Positions 36,507-44,785 of a stretch of 48,274 nucleotides of DNA are shown piece after piece. This stretch comes from Acidimicrobiales bacterium (GTDB taxonomy: Bacteria > Actinomycetota > Acidimicrobiia > Acidimicrobiales > JAHWLA01), in assembly GCA_035536915.1 (NCBI GenBank), contig DATLNE010000030.1, positions 1-48,274 on the forward strand, written 5' to 3'. The position numbers and the translations under genes were made by a program. Position 1 is the stretch's first letter, and each line of letters opens with the position of its first letter. A model generated the notes under the pieces. The model was given only the letters and a program-made list of their open reading frames with translations, did not search any database and had not been told where the DNA came from.

Positions 36507-36934
36507 CAGTCACCGTCGCCGAGGAAGCAACGCCGGAGCTGGTCGACGCCTTCGCCCGGCTGGTGCCGCAGTTGTCGACATCGTCGCCCCCGCCGGGCAA
36601 GGACGAGCTGGCCGAGATGATCGGGGCGCCGGGCACGTCGGTGCTCGTGGCCCGCGACGGCGACGAGATCCTCGGCACCCTCACGCTGGTGGTCTTCCGC
36701 ATCCCCACCGGCCTGCGGGCGTGGATCGAAGACGTCGTCGTCGACTCGGCGGCCCGGGGCCGTGGGGTGGGGGAGGCGCTCACCCTCAAGGCCATCGACA
36801 TCGCGAAGGAGGCGGGCGCCAGGACCGTCGACCTGACGTCCCGCCCCTCTCGTGAGGCGGCCAACCGGCTGTACCAGCGGCTGGGCTTCGAACTGCGGGA
36901 GACGAACGTCTACCGCTACGACGCCGACCGCTGA
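36503..36934 (+). CDS. GNAT-family N-acetyltransferase
   Basis: A 143-residue acetyl-CoA-dependent acetyltransferase: IEDVVVDSAARGRGVGEALTLKAIDIAKEAGARTVDLTSRPSREAANRLYQRLGF (about 75-130), with the acetyl-CoA pyrophosphate motif RGRGVG. The substrate is unknown. ATG overlaps the CBS-citrate synthase stop (ATGA), so it is co-transcribed and could act on that enzyme or a product. The 3' end overlaps the convergent SRPBCC gene by 19 bases. Confidence 0.88.
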   Translation: MTVTVAEEATPELVDAFARLVPQLSTSSPPPGKDELAEMIGAPGTSVLVARDGDEILGTLTLVVFRIPTGLRAWIEDVVVDSAARGRGVGEALTLKAIDIAKEAGARTVDLTSRPSREAANRLYQRLGFELRETNVYRYDADR

Positions 36935-37371
36935 GCGAGGCCTGCCACGTAGGTGGCGAAGCGGTCGAGGCTGCTCTGCATGCCTGCCTGGGCCTCGGGG
37001 GTGCGGTACATCTCAGGCACGTTCGTCTGGTGGGTGGTGCACTCGGTGCGGCCGTCGCCGAGGTCGACGAAGGTGGCCGAAGTCGTCATGCCGCCTTCGA
37101 CGTCGGCCTCGCTCCACACCAGCTTCTCCGGAGGGTCGATCTCCACGAAGACGCCGTGCATGGTGTACTCGGCGCCGGTGGCGTCGTCGACCATGATCGT
37201 CTTGAACACGCCGCCCGGGCGGAGGTCGACGGTGATGTTGTCGATCGGCGTGCTGGAACCCACCGGGCCCCAGAAGTGGGTCAGGTGCTCCGGGGTTGTC
37301 ATGCACTCGAAGACCAGTTCCCGAGGGGCGTCGTAGATGCGGGTGATGGTGACTTCGCCGAGGTTGCTCAT
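36916..37371 (-). CDS. SRPBCC (AHSA1-like/START-fold) protein
   Basis: A 151-residue protein of the AHSA1 group: ITRIYDAPRELVFECMTTPEHLTHFWGP (9-36) and TVDLRPGGVFKTIMV. These ligand-binding folds are often encoded with an ArsR repressor in actinobacteria, exactly as here; the ATG overlaps the upstream ArsR stop (ATGA). The likely job is sensing or binding a hydrophobic ligand; the ligand is unknown. Confidence 0.9.
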   Translation of the reverse strand: MSNLGEVTITRIYDAPRELVFECMTTPEHLTHFWGPVGSSTPIDNITVDLRPGGVFKTIMVDDATGAEYTMHGVFVEIDPPEKLVWSEADVEGGMTTSATFVDLGDGRTECTTHQTNVPEMYRTPEAQAGMQSSLDRFATYVAGLAQRSAS

Positions 37372-37706
37372 CGTTTTTTGCCTTTCTTTTGGATGTTCCG
37401 TAGGTGCGCTTCGAGTTGGTCGAACCGGTCCTGCCAGACCCGCCGGTGGCGCTCGATCCAGTCGATGGCCTCGCCCAGCGGCGCCGCTTCGAACCGGCAG
37501 GGCCGGTACTGGGCGTCGCGGCCCCGGGTGATCAACCCCGCCCGCTCCAGCACCTTGAGGTGCTTGGAGATGGCCTGCAGGGTCATGTCGAACGGTTCCG
37601 CCAGTTCGTTCACCGTGGCCTCGCCGTCCGCCAACCGGGCCAGGATGGCTCGGCGGGTGGGATCGGCCAAGGCGGCGAAGGTGATGCTGAGTGGGTCGTC
37701 TGCCAT
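37368..37706 (-). CDS. ArsR-family HTH transcriptional repressor
   Basis: A 112-residue winged helix-turn-helix protein: FAALADPTRRAILARLADGEATVNELAEPFDMTLQAISKHLKVLERAGLITRGRDAQYRPCRFE. It lacks the CxC metal site of ArsR proper, so it belongs to the non-metal subgroup that pairs with SRPBCC proteins. It probably represses its own operon through the palindrome at 37721-37736. The basic C-terminus ends KKGKKR. Confidence 0.93.
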   Translation of the reverse strand: MADDPLSITFAALADPTRRAILARLADGEATVNELAEPFDMTLQAISKHLKVLERAGLITRGRDAQYRPCRFEAAPLGEAIDWIERHRRVWQDRFDQLEAHLRNIQKKGKKR

Positions 37707-37720
37707 CTATGTTTAACCAT

Positions 37721-37736
37721 TCAGTTGATCAACTGA
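37721..37736. promoter_or_regulatory. 16-bp palindrome, candidate ArsR operator
   Basis: tcagttgatcaactga is a perfect 16-bp palindrome, 15 bases upstream of the ArsR start. A second partial dyad (caact...agttg) overlaps its right half. An autoregulatory operator is likely. Confidence 0.65.
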
Positions 37737-37777
37737 TGAGTTGAATATCGCGCTGCTGCAACGGGATGTCAAGCCCC

Positions 37778-37783
37778 TACACT
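37778..37783 (+). promoter_or_regulatory. -10 box (TACACT) of the PGPGW gene
   Basis: TACACT ends 7 bases before ATG 37791; no ribosome-binding site. Confidence 0.5.
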
Positions 37784-37790
37784 CCGCGCC

Positions 37791-38072
37791 ATGGCACCCA
37801 AGCCTGCTGAAGTCGTCCGCTTCCTGGCCCGTAGTACCAAGCGCATCGCCGTCACCGTGGTGGGCGGAGTCTTCGTGCTCGGCGGCCTCGCCATGCTCGT
37901 GTTGCCCGGCCCCGGCTTCCTCGTCGTCGTGATCGGCTTCGCCATCCTCGGCACCGAGTACGCCTGGGCCGCGGCGGCCTTGGAGCGCACCAAGGAGACG
38001 GCCGAGAAGGCGTCGAAGGCGGCCAAGCGCACGGCCAAGGCCGCCGGCCGCCGAGTCAAGCGGAGCCGGTAA
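37791..38072 (+). CDS. PGPGW-type small membrane protein
   Basis: A 93-residue protein with a long hydrophobic hairpin (20-60) containing VLPGPGFLVVVIGFAILGTEYAWAAAALE, followed by a Lys/Ala-rich C-terminal helix (KETAEKASKAAKRTAKAAGRRVKRSR). This is the actinobacterial PGPGW transmembrane family of unknown function. The start sits behind a -10 box. The end overlaps the convergent Fic gene by 17 bases. Confidence 0.85.
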   Translation: MAPKPAEVVRFLARSTKRIAVTVVGGVFVLGGLAMLVLPGPGFLVVVIGFAILGTEYAWAAAALERTKETAEKASKAAKRTAKAAGRRVKRSR

Positions 38073-39210
38073 GCTGCTCGCCGTACACGGCGTCGATGAT
38101 GCTCGGCGCCTGCCAGATCCGGTAGCGCGACTGGCCCGTTACTTCCACGAGGATCCCTCGATCCTCCAAGGCCCGGATCGCTTTCTGCGCGGTGGGGTTC
38201 GTCACCTCGAGGAAGCGCTGCGCCATCGCAGCCGTCAGGTATGGCTGGCTGAGAAGCGTCTCCGCCAGCCGCACGGCGTTCACCGACGCCCGCGAAGCGA
38301 GGAGCCCCTCCCGCAGCGAGCGCTGGAGGTCCACCAATCGGACCGCCCGTTCCTCGGCGTCACGCGCTTGGACGGCGATGGCCGTCAGGAAGAAGTCGAG
38401 CCACGGCCCGAAGTCCCCCGTGCGGCTGACGGCGAGCAGGCGGTCGTAGTACGCGGAGCGGTGCTCCTCGAAGTACGCCGATACGTAGAGCATCGGCCAC
38501 CGAAGGATGCCCCGCGCCGCGCACACCAACGGCACGAGCAACCGGCCGATGCGTCCGTTGCCGTCGAGGAACGGGTGGATCGCTTCGAACTGGTAGTGCG
38601 CCAAGGCCAGCGTGACCAGCGCGGGGAGGTCGTCTTCGTGCAGGAACCGTTCGAGGTCGGCGAGCAATGCTCCGAGCTCTTCCGGCGGCGGGGGCACGAA
38701 GGTCGCCGTGGTGAGCGTGCACCCCGGGGCGCCGATCCAGTTCTGCGTCTTGCGGAACTCGCCTGGCGCCTGGTGCCCGCCCCGGACCCCGTCGAGCAGG
38801 ATGGCGTGCATCTCCCTGATGAGGCGGAGGCTCAAGGGGAAGTCGACCAGACGCTTCATGCCGTGGTCGAGGGCGCGCTGGTAGTTCCACACCTCGCGGA
38901 CGTCGCCCCGGGCGTCGTCGTCGGCCTCGAACTTGAGGAGGTCGTGCACCGTTGCCTCCGTTCCCTCGATGCGCGAACTGAGGACCGCTTCCAGCCGCAC
39001 GTAGGGTCCGAGGAGGACCATGGGATCGGGGATCAGGCGGCTCGCCCCCGCCAGTCGGTGGACGCCCGCGACTGCTTCCTCCAATCGCTTGACTGTCAGC
39101 GACGAGTAGCCGATGACGCGGGGGAGGCGCTCCGGGTAAAAGGCGTCGTAACCCTCCAGCGTCCGGCGGATCACGCCCCGGCTGGTTGTGGCGAACGACG
39201 AGCGGTCCAC
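38056..39210 (-). CDS. Fic-domain AMPylase with N-terminal inhibitory motif
   Basis: A 384-residue class II Fic protein: inhibitory helix motif SSRIEG (78-83, S/T-x3-E-G/N), Fic core with HPFLDGNGRIGR (212-223) and a C-terminal winged helix (about 300-380, VNAVRLAETLLSQPYLTAAMAQRFLEVTNPTAQKAIRALEDRGILVEVTG). It transfers AMP to a protein hydroxyl, held inactive until the inhibitory Glu82 moves. The DNA-binding tail suggests autoregulation. GTG at 39210 has AAGGGG 9 bases upstream. The locus may be a stress or toxin module without an obvious antitoxin partner. Confidence 0.9.
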   Translation of the reverse strand: MDRSSFATTSRGVIRRTLEGYDAFYPERLPRVIGYSSLTVKRLEEAVAGVHRLAGASRLIPDPMVLLGPYVRLEAVLSSRIEGTEATVHDLLKFEADDDARGDVREVWNYQRALDHGMKRLVDFPLSLRLIREMHAILLDGVRGGHQAPGEFRKTQNWIGAPGCTLTTATFVPPPPEELGALLADLERFLHEDDLPALVTLALAHYQFEAIHPFLDGNGRIGRLLVPLVCAARGILRWPMLYVSAYFEEHRSAYYDRLLAVSRTGDFGPWLDFFLTAIAVQARDAEERAVRLVDLQRSLREGLLASRASVNAVRLAETLLSQPYLTAAMAQRFLEVTNPTAQKAIRALEDRGILVEVTGQSRYRIWQAPSIIDAVYGEQLTGSA

Positions 39211-39225
39211 GACTTCGGCCCCTTT

Positions 39226-39239
39226 GAAAGCTTGCTTTC
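39226..39239. promoter_or_regulatory. GAAAGC-TT-GCTTTC dyad upstream of the Fic gene
   Basis: Perfect 6-bp arms 15 bases upstream of the Fic start codon. It may be bound by the Fic protein's own winged helix (inference). Confidence 0.4.
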
Positions 39240-39322
39240 CAAGACAGCGACTTAATGAAAGGGTACACCGGTTTCGTTTCCTTAGCCGGGGAAGCAGGTT
39301 AGGGGTGTTGCCTTACCGCCGC

Positions 39323-39328
39323 TACAGT
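39323..39328 (+). promoter_or_regulatory. -10 box (TACAGT) of the 2H phosphoesterase gene
   Basis: TACAGT ends 8 bases before GTG 39337; no ribosome-binding site. Confidence 0.5.
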
Positions 39329-39336
39329 CGGCGGCC

Positions 39337-39999
39337 GTGCCGCGGCTCTTCACCACCTACGAAGAGGCCTGGTCGCACTTCGAGGGCGTCCAGGAGATGG
39401 AGAGCTTCGCCGACCAGTACCCCGAGGGCGACGCCTACCTCATCACCTGGTACATCCCGGTGGCCGCCGAAACCGTGCCCGGCATCATCGAGCTCCAGGG
39501 CACACTGACGGCCATCGACGGCATGGTGCCCATCCCGCCGGAGCGCCTGCACGTATCCGTCGCCCCGGCCAGCGTCACCGAACAGCCCGACCCCGAGCTC
39601 GAGGCGGACCTGCTGCACCATGCCCGACAGGCGTGGGCCGACACCCCGCCGTTCCCCATCGAGTTGGCATGCGTGAACGGCTTCCCCACCGCGGTGGTGG
39701 CCGAGGTGCACGGCCCCGGCCCCGCCCGCCTGCTCGACCGGCTGTTGGAGAGCGGCTACTGGCGCGGCCTGCCGTGGCGGGCGCCCAACCGCGACATCTT
39801 CCTGCCCCACCTCACCGTGGCCATCTCCACCCGGCGTCGCCCGGCCGACGAGGTGCGGGAGGTCGTCAAGGCGCACCGTCACGACCACTTTGCCGACCTG
39901 ACCGTCGACACCATCGAGCTCTGCCGCGTGCCCGTCGCCCGCAGCCGCCTGCTGCAGCCGTGGGAGGTCGTCGGCCGGATAACGCTTAACGCCACCTGA
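39337..39999 (+). CDS. 2H phosphoesterase (2'-5' RNA ligase-like)
   Basis: A 220-residue protein with the two H-x-S/T motifs of the 2H family, HVS (72-74) in RLHVSVAP and HLT (158-160) in LPHLTVAI, about 86 residues apart. Such enzymes open cyclic phosphates or ligate RNA 2'-5'; the biological substrate is unknown. GTG start from the -10 box. Monocistronic, just before gltA. Confidence 0.85.
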   Translation: MPRLFTTYEEAWSHFEGVQEMESFADQYPEGDAYLITWYIPVAAETVPGIIELQGTLTAIDGMVPIPPERLHVSVAPASVTEQPDPELEADLLHHARQAWADTPPFPIELACVNGFPTAVVAEVHGPGPARLLDRLLESGYWRGLPWRAPNRDIFLPHLTVAISTRRRPADEVREVVKAHRHDHFADLTVDTIELCRVPVARSRLLQPWEVVGRITLNAT

Positions 40000-40002
40000 G
40001 AC

Positions 40003-40048
40003 TAGATTCAGGCACCGCCTGGGCCGCCCCCGCCCGGGAAGGGAAGGA
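40003..40048 (+). promoter_or_regulatory. gltA promoter and ribosome-binding region
   Basis: TAGATT (40003-40008) could be the -10 box, followed by a 5' leader and a strong purine-rich ribosome-binding site GGGAAGGGAAGGAAG ending at about 40050, directly before GTG 40053. Unlike most neighbours this gene has a leader. Confidence 0.45.
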
Positions 40049-40052
40049 AGCT

Positions 40053-41327
40053 GTGGCCGAGAGCATCACCATCACAGACAACCGGACGGGCCAGTCCTTC
40101 GAGATCCCCATCGACAACGGCGGGGTCTCCTCGGCGGAGTGGCGCAAGGGCCTGCCCGACCTGTTCTTCTACGACCCCGGCTTCATGGCCACCGCCGTGT
40201 GCGAGAGCTCCGTCACCTACCTCGACGGCGACGAGGGGATCCTGCGCTACCGCGGCTACCCCATCGAGCAGTTGGCCGAGCACTCCACCTACCTGGAGGT
40301 GGCCTACCTCCTGATCCACGGCGAGCTGCCCGACAAGCAGCAGCACGACGCCTGGGTGAAGGAGATCACCTACCACACGTTCATCCACGAGAACGTACGG
40401 AAGCGCTTCCTCGAAGGCTTCCACTACGACGCCCACCCCATGGGCATGCTCGTCTCCGCCGTCGCCGCCCTGTCGACGTTCTACGCCGATGCGAAAGACA
40501 TCCACGAGCCCGCCAGCCGCGAGAAGCAGATCGTCCGCCTCATCGCCAAGATGCCGACGATGGCGGCGGCCTGCCACCGCTTCAGCGTCGGCATGCCCTT
40601 CGTCTACCCCGACAACTCGCTGGGCTTCACCGCCAACTTCCTGTCGATGATGTGGAAGATCGCCGAGCCCCGCTACGACGCCAACCCTGCACTGGCCCGA
40701 GCGCTCGACATCCTCTTCATCCTCCACGCCGACCACGAGCAGAACTGCTCGACCACGGCCATGCGCACCGTCGGCTCGGCCCACGCCGACCCCTACTCGG
40801 CCACCGCGGCAGCAGCCGCTGCGCTGTACGGTCCCCGCCACGGCGGCGCCAACGAAGCGGTCATCCGCATGCTCACCGAGATCGGCACGGTCGACAACGT
40901 GCCCGACTTCATCAAGTCGGTGAAGGAGGGCAAGGGCCGCCTCCAGGGCTTCGGCCACCGGGTCTACAAGAACTACGACCCCCGGGCGAAGATCATCAAG
41001 AAGGCGGCCGACCAGGTGTTCGAGGTGACGGGCACCAACCCGCTGCTCGACATCGCCCTCAAGCTGGAAGAGGTCGCCCTGGCCGACGAGTACTTCGTCT
41101 CCCGGCGCCTCTATCCCAACGTCGACTTCTACTCGGGCTTGATCTACCAGGCCATGGGCTTCCCCATCGAGATGTTCCCCGTCCTCTTCGCCATCCCCCG
41201 CACGTCGGGCTGGCTGGCGCACTGGATCGAGTTGCTCGACCAAGACCAGAAGATCTACCGCCCCCGCCAGATCTACGTCGGCGCCGAAGCACGCGACTAC
41301 GTCCCGATGGGCTTGCGCCAGGCCTGA
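40053..41327 (+). CDS. gltA: Citrate synthase
   Basis: A 424-residue hexameric-type citrate synthase: EGILRYRGYPIEQLAE, HADHEQNCSTTAMRTVGS, GPRHGGANEAV, GFGHRVYKNYDPRA and NVDFYSGLIYQAMG, giving the two catalytic His and the Asp. It condenses oxaloacetate and acetyl-CoA into the TCA cycle. It is probably the main housekeeping enzyme, in contrast to the CBS-fused paralogue at 34962. GTG start with a strong ribosome-binding site. The ECF sigma gene begins 4 bases after its stop. Confidence 0.96.
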   Translation: MAESITITDNRTGQSFEIPIDNGGVSSAEWRKGLPDLFFYDPGFMATAVCESSVTYLDGDEGILRYRGYPIEQLAEHSTYLEVAYLLIHGELPDKQQHDAWVKEITYHTFIHENVRKRFLEGFHYDAHPMGMLVSAVAALSTFYADAKDIHEPASREKQIVRLIAKMPTMAAACHRFSVGMPFVYPDNSLGFTANFLSMMWKIAEPRYDANPALARALDILFILHADHEQNCSTTAMRTVGSAHADPYSATAAAAAALYGPRHGGANEAVIRMLTEIGTVDNVPDFIKSVKEGKGRLQGFGHRVYKNYDPRAKIIKKAADQVFEVTGTNPLLDIALKLEEVALADEYFVSRRLYPNVDFYSGLIYQAMGFPIEMFPVLFAIPRTSGWLAHWIELLDQDQKIYRPRQIYVGAEARDYVPMGLRQA

Positions 41328-41331
41328 CGGG

Positions 41332-41799
41332 GTGCCGTCCGCGGGGGAGGCGTACCGACAGCTTGCTCCTGCCGTCCTCGGCTACCTCCGCGCCCAGCGG
41401 GCGCCCGACCCCGAGGACCTGCTGGGCGAGGTGTTCGTGCAAGTGGCCCGCGACCTGCCCCGCTTCTCCGGTGACGACGCCGCGCTGCGCCGTTGGGTGT
41501 TCGCCATCGCCCACAACCGGTTGCTCGACGCTCGCCGCCGGGCCGAGCGCCGCCCCCAGATCGCTTCGACGGCGGTGCCCGATCGGGCCGCACCGCCCGC
41601 CGTCGACAACCTCGACCCCACCCTGGTGCGAGCCCTCGGCACGCTGACCGCCGACCAGCGAGAGGTGCTGGTGCTGCGTTTCGTGGCCGACCTGGCCTTG
41701 GAGGACGTGGCCCGCATCACCCACCGACGGGCGGGAGCGGTCAAGGCCCTGCAGCACCGGGCGCTTGAGGCGCTGGCCCGGGCCCTTGGCCCCACCTGA
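41332..41799 (+). CDS. ECF-type RNA polymerase sigma factor
   Basis: A 155-residue sigma-70-family ECF factor: region 2 (DLLGEVFVQVARDLPRFSGDDAALRRWVFAIAHNRLLDARRR) and region 4 (TLTADQREVLVLRFVADLALEDVARITHRRAGAVKALQHRALEAL), with no extra domains. The target promoter is unknown. GTG start 4 bases after gltA. The next gene, 55 bases on, encodes a membrane protein that could be its regulator. Confidence 0.9.
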   Translation: MPSAGEAYRQLAPAVLGYLRAQRAPDPEDLLGEVFVQVARDLPRFSGDDAALRRWVFAIAHNRLLDARRRAERRPQIASTAVPDRAAPPAVDNLDPTLVRALGTLTADQREVLVLRFVADLALEDVARITHRRAGAVKALQHRALEALARALGPT

Positions 41800-41854
41800 A
41801 AGAAATGCTCGTCTGCCCGTATCCAAACCGGCCGTGCCGACGCTTACCACATCG

Positions 41855-42571
41855 ATGACCGAGCACGACGACCTCATCTCCCGACTCCGCAACCTGGCCG
41901 AGGGGCCCGTCGACGAGGGGCTGGCCGAGCGCCACCTCGCCGCCATGGGCAATGCCATCCGCACCGGCCCCGTCGTCCGTCCCCGCGGCCGCATGGTGGT
42001 CGCCGGCGCGCTGGTCACGGGTTCGCTGCTTGGCACCGGCGCCATGGCGGGCGCGGCCACCGGCTCGCTCCCCTCCGTGGTGCAGGATGCCGCTCATCGC
42101 GCCATGTCGAAGGTGGGCGTCGAGGTGCCCAAGAGCAAGGCGGCCGAAGCCAAGGCCAAGGCCAAGGCGGCCAAGCAGCAGCGGGCCGAGGCCGACAAGG
42201 GCCAGGGCAACTCGGCCAACACCGGTCCCGCCCGTTTCACCGCCGACTGCACCAACGTCGACGGCACCCCGTTCACCGGCAACCACGGCGACTACGTGAG
42301 CAGCCACCCCGACGACCCCGCCACCCCCGACGTCAACGAGCGCGAGGTGGCAGCCCAGTCGCAGTGCGGCAAGCCCGTGCAGGCGGGCACGCCCGGTGGC
42401 GGTGCCCAAGAGCACAAGCCCGCCGATGCGGGCAAGCCTGCCGACACCGGCAAGGACGACGACCGCACGGCTCCCACCGGCAAGCCCGCCGACGCAGGCA
42501 AGCCCGACACCTCGGGCAAGTCGGTCGAGCGCAGCAAGCCGACGACGACCACCACCGTCGCCGAGGACTGA
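41855..42571 (+). CDS. Membrane-anchored protein with GKPAD repeats, possible sigma-factor partner
   Basis: A 238-residue protein: a short cytoplasmic N-terminus (MTEHDDLISRLRNLAEGPVDEGLAERHL), one hydrophobic segment (about 47-72), a Lys/Ala-rich helix, and an extracellular C-terminus with DCTNVDG...HGDYVSS and several GKPAD/GKPAT-type repeats ending in TTTTTV. The N-terminus resembles the sigma-binding part of actinobacterial membrane proteins encoded after ECF genes, but there is no zinc-binding HxxxCxxC anti-sigma motif. Whether it is an anti-sigma factor is unproven. GTG 41834 is an alternative start. Confidence 0.65.
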   Translation: MTEHDDLISRLRNLAEGPVDEGLAERHLAAMGNAIRTGPVVRPRGRMVVAGALVTGSLLGTGAMAGAATGSLPSVVQDAAHRAMSKVGVEVPKSKAAEAKAKAKAAKQQRAEADKGQGNSANTGPARFTADCTNVDGTPFTGNHGDYVSSHPDDPATPDVNEREVAAQSQCGKPVQAGTPGGGAQEHKPADAGKPADTGKDDDRTAPTGKPADAGKPDTSGKSVERSKPTTTTTVAED

Positions 42572-42580
42572 GGCCCGTCG

Positions 42581-42611
42581 GGACCGGCCGGTGCCCCTCG
42601 CCGGCCGGACC
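42581..42611. terminator. Bidirectional terminator hairpin
   Basis: ggaccggccgg / ccggccggacc form a near-perfect GC stem (10 of 11 pairs) between the convergent genes ending at 42571 and 42617. Confidence 0.65.
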
Positions 42612-42616
42612 TCGGC

Positions 42617-43489
42617 TCAGCCCTTGTAGCCCACCGGCAGGTGGCGGTCGCCTTCGACCAGCCGGTAGTACACCTGCCAGTGGTAGTAGCCGTAGTAGGC
42701 CCGCTCGTTCGCCTTCATCTGCTCGGCGTAGGCGGTGACGGCCCGCACGTAGCGCTGGCTGCGGTTGTAGTTGAACAAGGCGTTGGCCATGTTGTCGGGT
42801 GCGCCGTTGCGCTTGAGCAGCCGGGCGGCGGCCAGGATGGCGTCGCGGTTGGAGTTGATGTCGCCGCCCTGGCCGTACTGCTCCCACGTGGCGGGCATGA
42901 ACTGCATCGGCCCTTGCGCCCCGGCCGAGCTCGTCCCCCGGATGCGCCCCATGCGGGTCTCGCTCAGGTGGATGGCGGCCAGGTACTGCCATGGCACCCC
43001 GACCTGGCGCTCCGCTTCGCGGTAGTAGCCGAGCAGCTCGTCGGCGGGCGCGGGCGCCACGATCTCCCACGGGGGCAGCGCCGTACGGGGCTTGGTCAAG
43101 GCTCGCAACTCGATCCCCGCTGTCACATTGGCCCGCACCGTGGCGCGCAGCTCGGCGGGCACGGCGGCGGCCACTTGGTCGAGCCACTCGGGCTTCTCGG
43201 CCACGGCCCGGTAGGCGACCTGGGCTTCGTGCGCCGCTCGTTCCAGGGCGGCGGGGGGCGTGGCCGGGTCGCGCACCGCCGCTTCGGCCGCGGCGACCTG
43301 GGCCGCCAGCCCCGCAGGCGAGGTGGCGGCCACGGGTGGTCCCGGCGGCAGCGTGGTGGTGGTCGTCGACGAGGTGGTGGTGGTCGCCTCGGTCGTCGTA
43401 GTGGTCGAGGGCGGCGTGGCGTCGTCGCCGTCCGACGAGCACGACGCCACCACCAAGCCGAGCAGTACCAGGAGCCGCCGCATGTGCAT
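42617..43489 (-). CDS. Soluble lytic transglycosylase-like lipoprotein
   Basis: A 290-residue exported lipoprotein: lipobox VVASC, a Thr-rich tether (about 25-50), then a helical domain and the SLT core ETRMGRIRGTSSAGAQGPMQFMPATW (Glu is the catalytic residue), ending NYNRSQRYVRAVTAYAEQM. It cleaves glycan strands with 1,6-anhydro end formation. ATG at 43489 overlaps the stop of the sugar dehydrogenase gene (TGATG), so the two form a translationally coupled pair. An ATG at 43483 is an alternative. Confidence 0.88.
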   Translation of the reverse strand: MHMRRLLVLLGLVVASCSSDGDDATPPSTTTTTEATTTTSSTTTTTLPPGPPVAATSPAGLAAQVAAAEAAVRDPATPPAALERAAHEAQVAYRAVAEKPEWLDQVAAAVPAELRATVRANVTAGIELRALTKPRTALPPWEIVAPAPADELLGYYREAERQVGVPWQYLAAIHLSETRMGRIRGTSSAGAQGPMQFMPATWEQYGQGGDINSNRDAILAAARLLKRNGAPDNMANALFNYNRSQRYVRAVTAYAEQMKANERAYYGYYHWQVYYRLVEGDRHLPVGYKG

Positions 43490-44640
43490 CAGGGTACGAC
43501 CGGGTCGAACCGGTACAGGCCACCCTCGAGCGACAGGACGTAGAGCTCGCCAGCCGCGTCCTCGGCGAACGACACGGGCTGGGGCACCTCCAGGTCGAGC
43601 GATCGCACCTTGCCGTCCTGCAACCCCTGGATGCGGCCGACGCAGGTGTCGGCGAAGACGTACGTGCCGTCGAGCAACGCAGCGAGCCGCGCTCCCCGGT
43701 ACACGTAGCCGCCCGCCACCGCGCAGGCGCCGCCGTCGAGGGAGTAGTCGTGCACCGGCTCCACCGCGCCGGGCGGCCGTTCGCCGCCCCGGAAGGCGTG
43801 CGTGCCCTCCCGCAGCGGCCAGCCGTAGTTCTCGCCGCCCTTCGATCCGGCGCGCACCACGTTGACCTCTTCCCAGGCGTTCTGCCCTACGTCGCCCAGC
43901 CACAGGTCGCCGGTGCGCCGGTCGAACGAATAGCGCCACGGGTTGCGCAACCCGAACGCCCACACCTCGCCCCGGGCGCCCGGGCGCCCCACGAACGGGT
44001 TGTCGGCGGGGATGCCGTAGGGCTGCCCACCCGACGGCCGCGGGTCGATGCGCAGCATCTTGCCCAGCAGGCGGCCGAGGTCCTGGGCGTTGCCCTGCGG
44101 GTCGCCGCCGCTGCCGCCGTCGCCCAAGCCGATCCACAGCTTGCCGTCGGGGCCGAACACCAGGTTGCCCCCGTTGTGGTTGGCGAAGGGCTGGTCGACG
44201 AACAGCAGCTCGCGCCCGGCGCCGCCGCCTCCCTCGTATTCCACGATGCGGGTGTCGCCCCCCTTGTCGGTGTAGTTCACGTAGAGGAACCGGCCGTCGG
44301 GCGACCAGGCCAGGCCCAACAACCCTTGTTCGCCGCCCTGGGAGACCTGGCTCGACAGGTCGACCACAGGCTGCGGGTCGACGCGGCCGTCGACGAGCTT
44401 GCGCACCCGTCCCGTCTTCTCGGCCACGTAGAAGGCCGGGTCGTCGCGGCGCACGGCCATGGCCACCGGCTTGTCGAGGGTGGCCACCTTGGTGAGGACG
44501 GCCTTGCCGGGGGGCGCAGCCGGCGCCGCCGCGGTGGACGACGGCGACCCTGGGCCCGGGGTTGGCGCCGGCGGACGTTCGCCGTCGCTCGCACACGACG
44601 CCAGCAGCAAGGCGATTCCGACCAGGAGGGAGCGACGCAT
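43489..44640 (-). CDS. PQQ-type sugar dehydrogenase-like beta-propeller lipoprotein
   Basis: A 383-residue exported lipoprotein with lipobox LLASC and a Pro/Ala-rich tether (20-48). The rest is a six-bladed propeller of the soluble aldose dehydrogenase/GSDH family: LDKPVAMAVRRDDPAFYVAEKTGRVRKL, GLLGLAWSPDGRFLYVNYTD, NHNGGNLVFGPDGKLWIGLGDGG, LRNPWRYSFDRRTGDLWLGDVGQNAWEEVN, ENYGWP. Actinobacterial members may be scaffold lectins rather than enzymes; PQQ binding is likely but not provable. ATG start behind a -10 box. Confidence 0.88.
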   Translation of the reverse strand: MRRSLLVGIALLLASCASDGERPPAPTPGPGSPSSTAAAPAAPPGKAVLTKVATLDKPVAMAVRRDDPAFYVAEKTGRVRKLVDGRVDPQPVVDLSSQVSQGGEQGLLGLAWSPDGRFLYVNYTDKGGDTRIVEYEGGGGAGRELLFVDQPFANHNGGNLVFGPDGKLWIGLGDGGSGGDPQGNAQDLGRLLGKMLRIDPRPSGGQPYGIPADNPFVGRPGARGEVWAFGLRNPWRYSFDRRTGDLWLGDVGQNAWEEVNVVRAGSKGGENYGWPLREGTHAFRGGERPPGAVEPVHDYSLDGGACAVAGGYVYRGARLAALLDGTYVFADTCVGRIQGLQDGKVRSLDLEVPQPVSFAEDAAGELYVLSLEGGLYRFDPVVP

Positions 44641-44647
44641 CAGCACC

Positions 44648-44653
44648 AGGCTA
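44648..44653 (-). promoter_or_regulatory. -10 box (TAGCCT) of the sugar dehydrogenase/transglycosylase pair
   Basis: On the minus strand TAGCCT ends 7 bases before ATG 44640. Confidence 0.5.
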
Positions 44654-44785
44654 CGGGACCACCCCGATCGTGCTATTTCGCAAACCACCCGGCCGTCGGG
44701 TTCAGTCCCCACGCGTGCGCAGCCGATGGCTCAGGAGGCAGCACGGCGCGGCGTGCGATCGTGGCGACGAGAGGGGGCCTGACGA

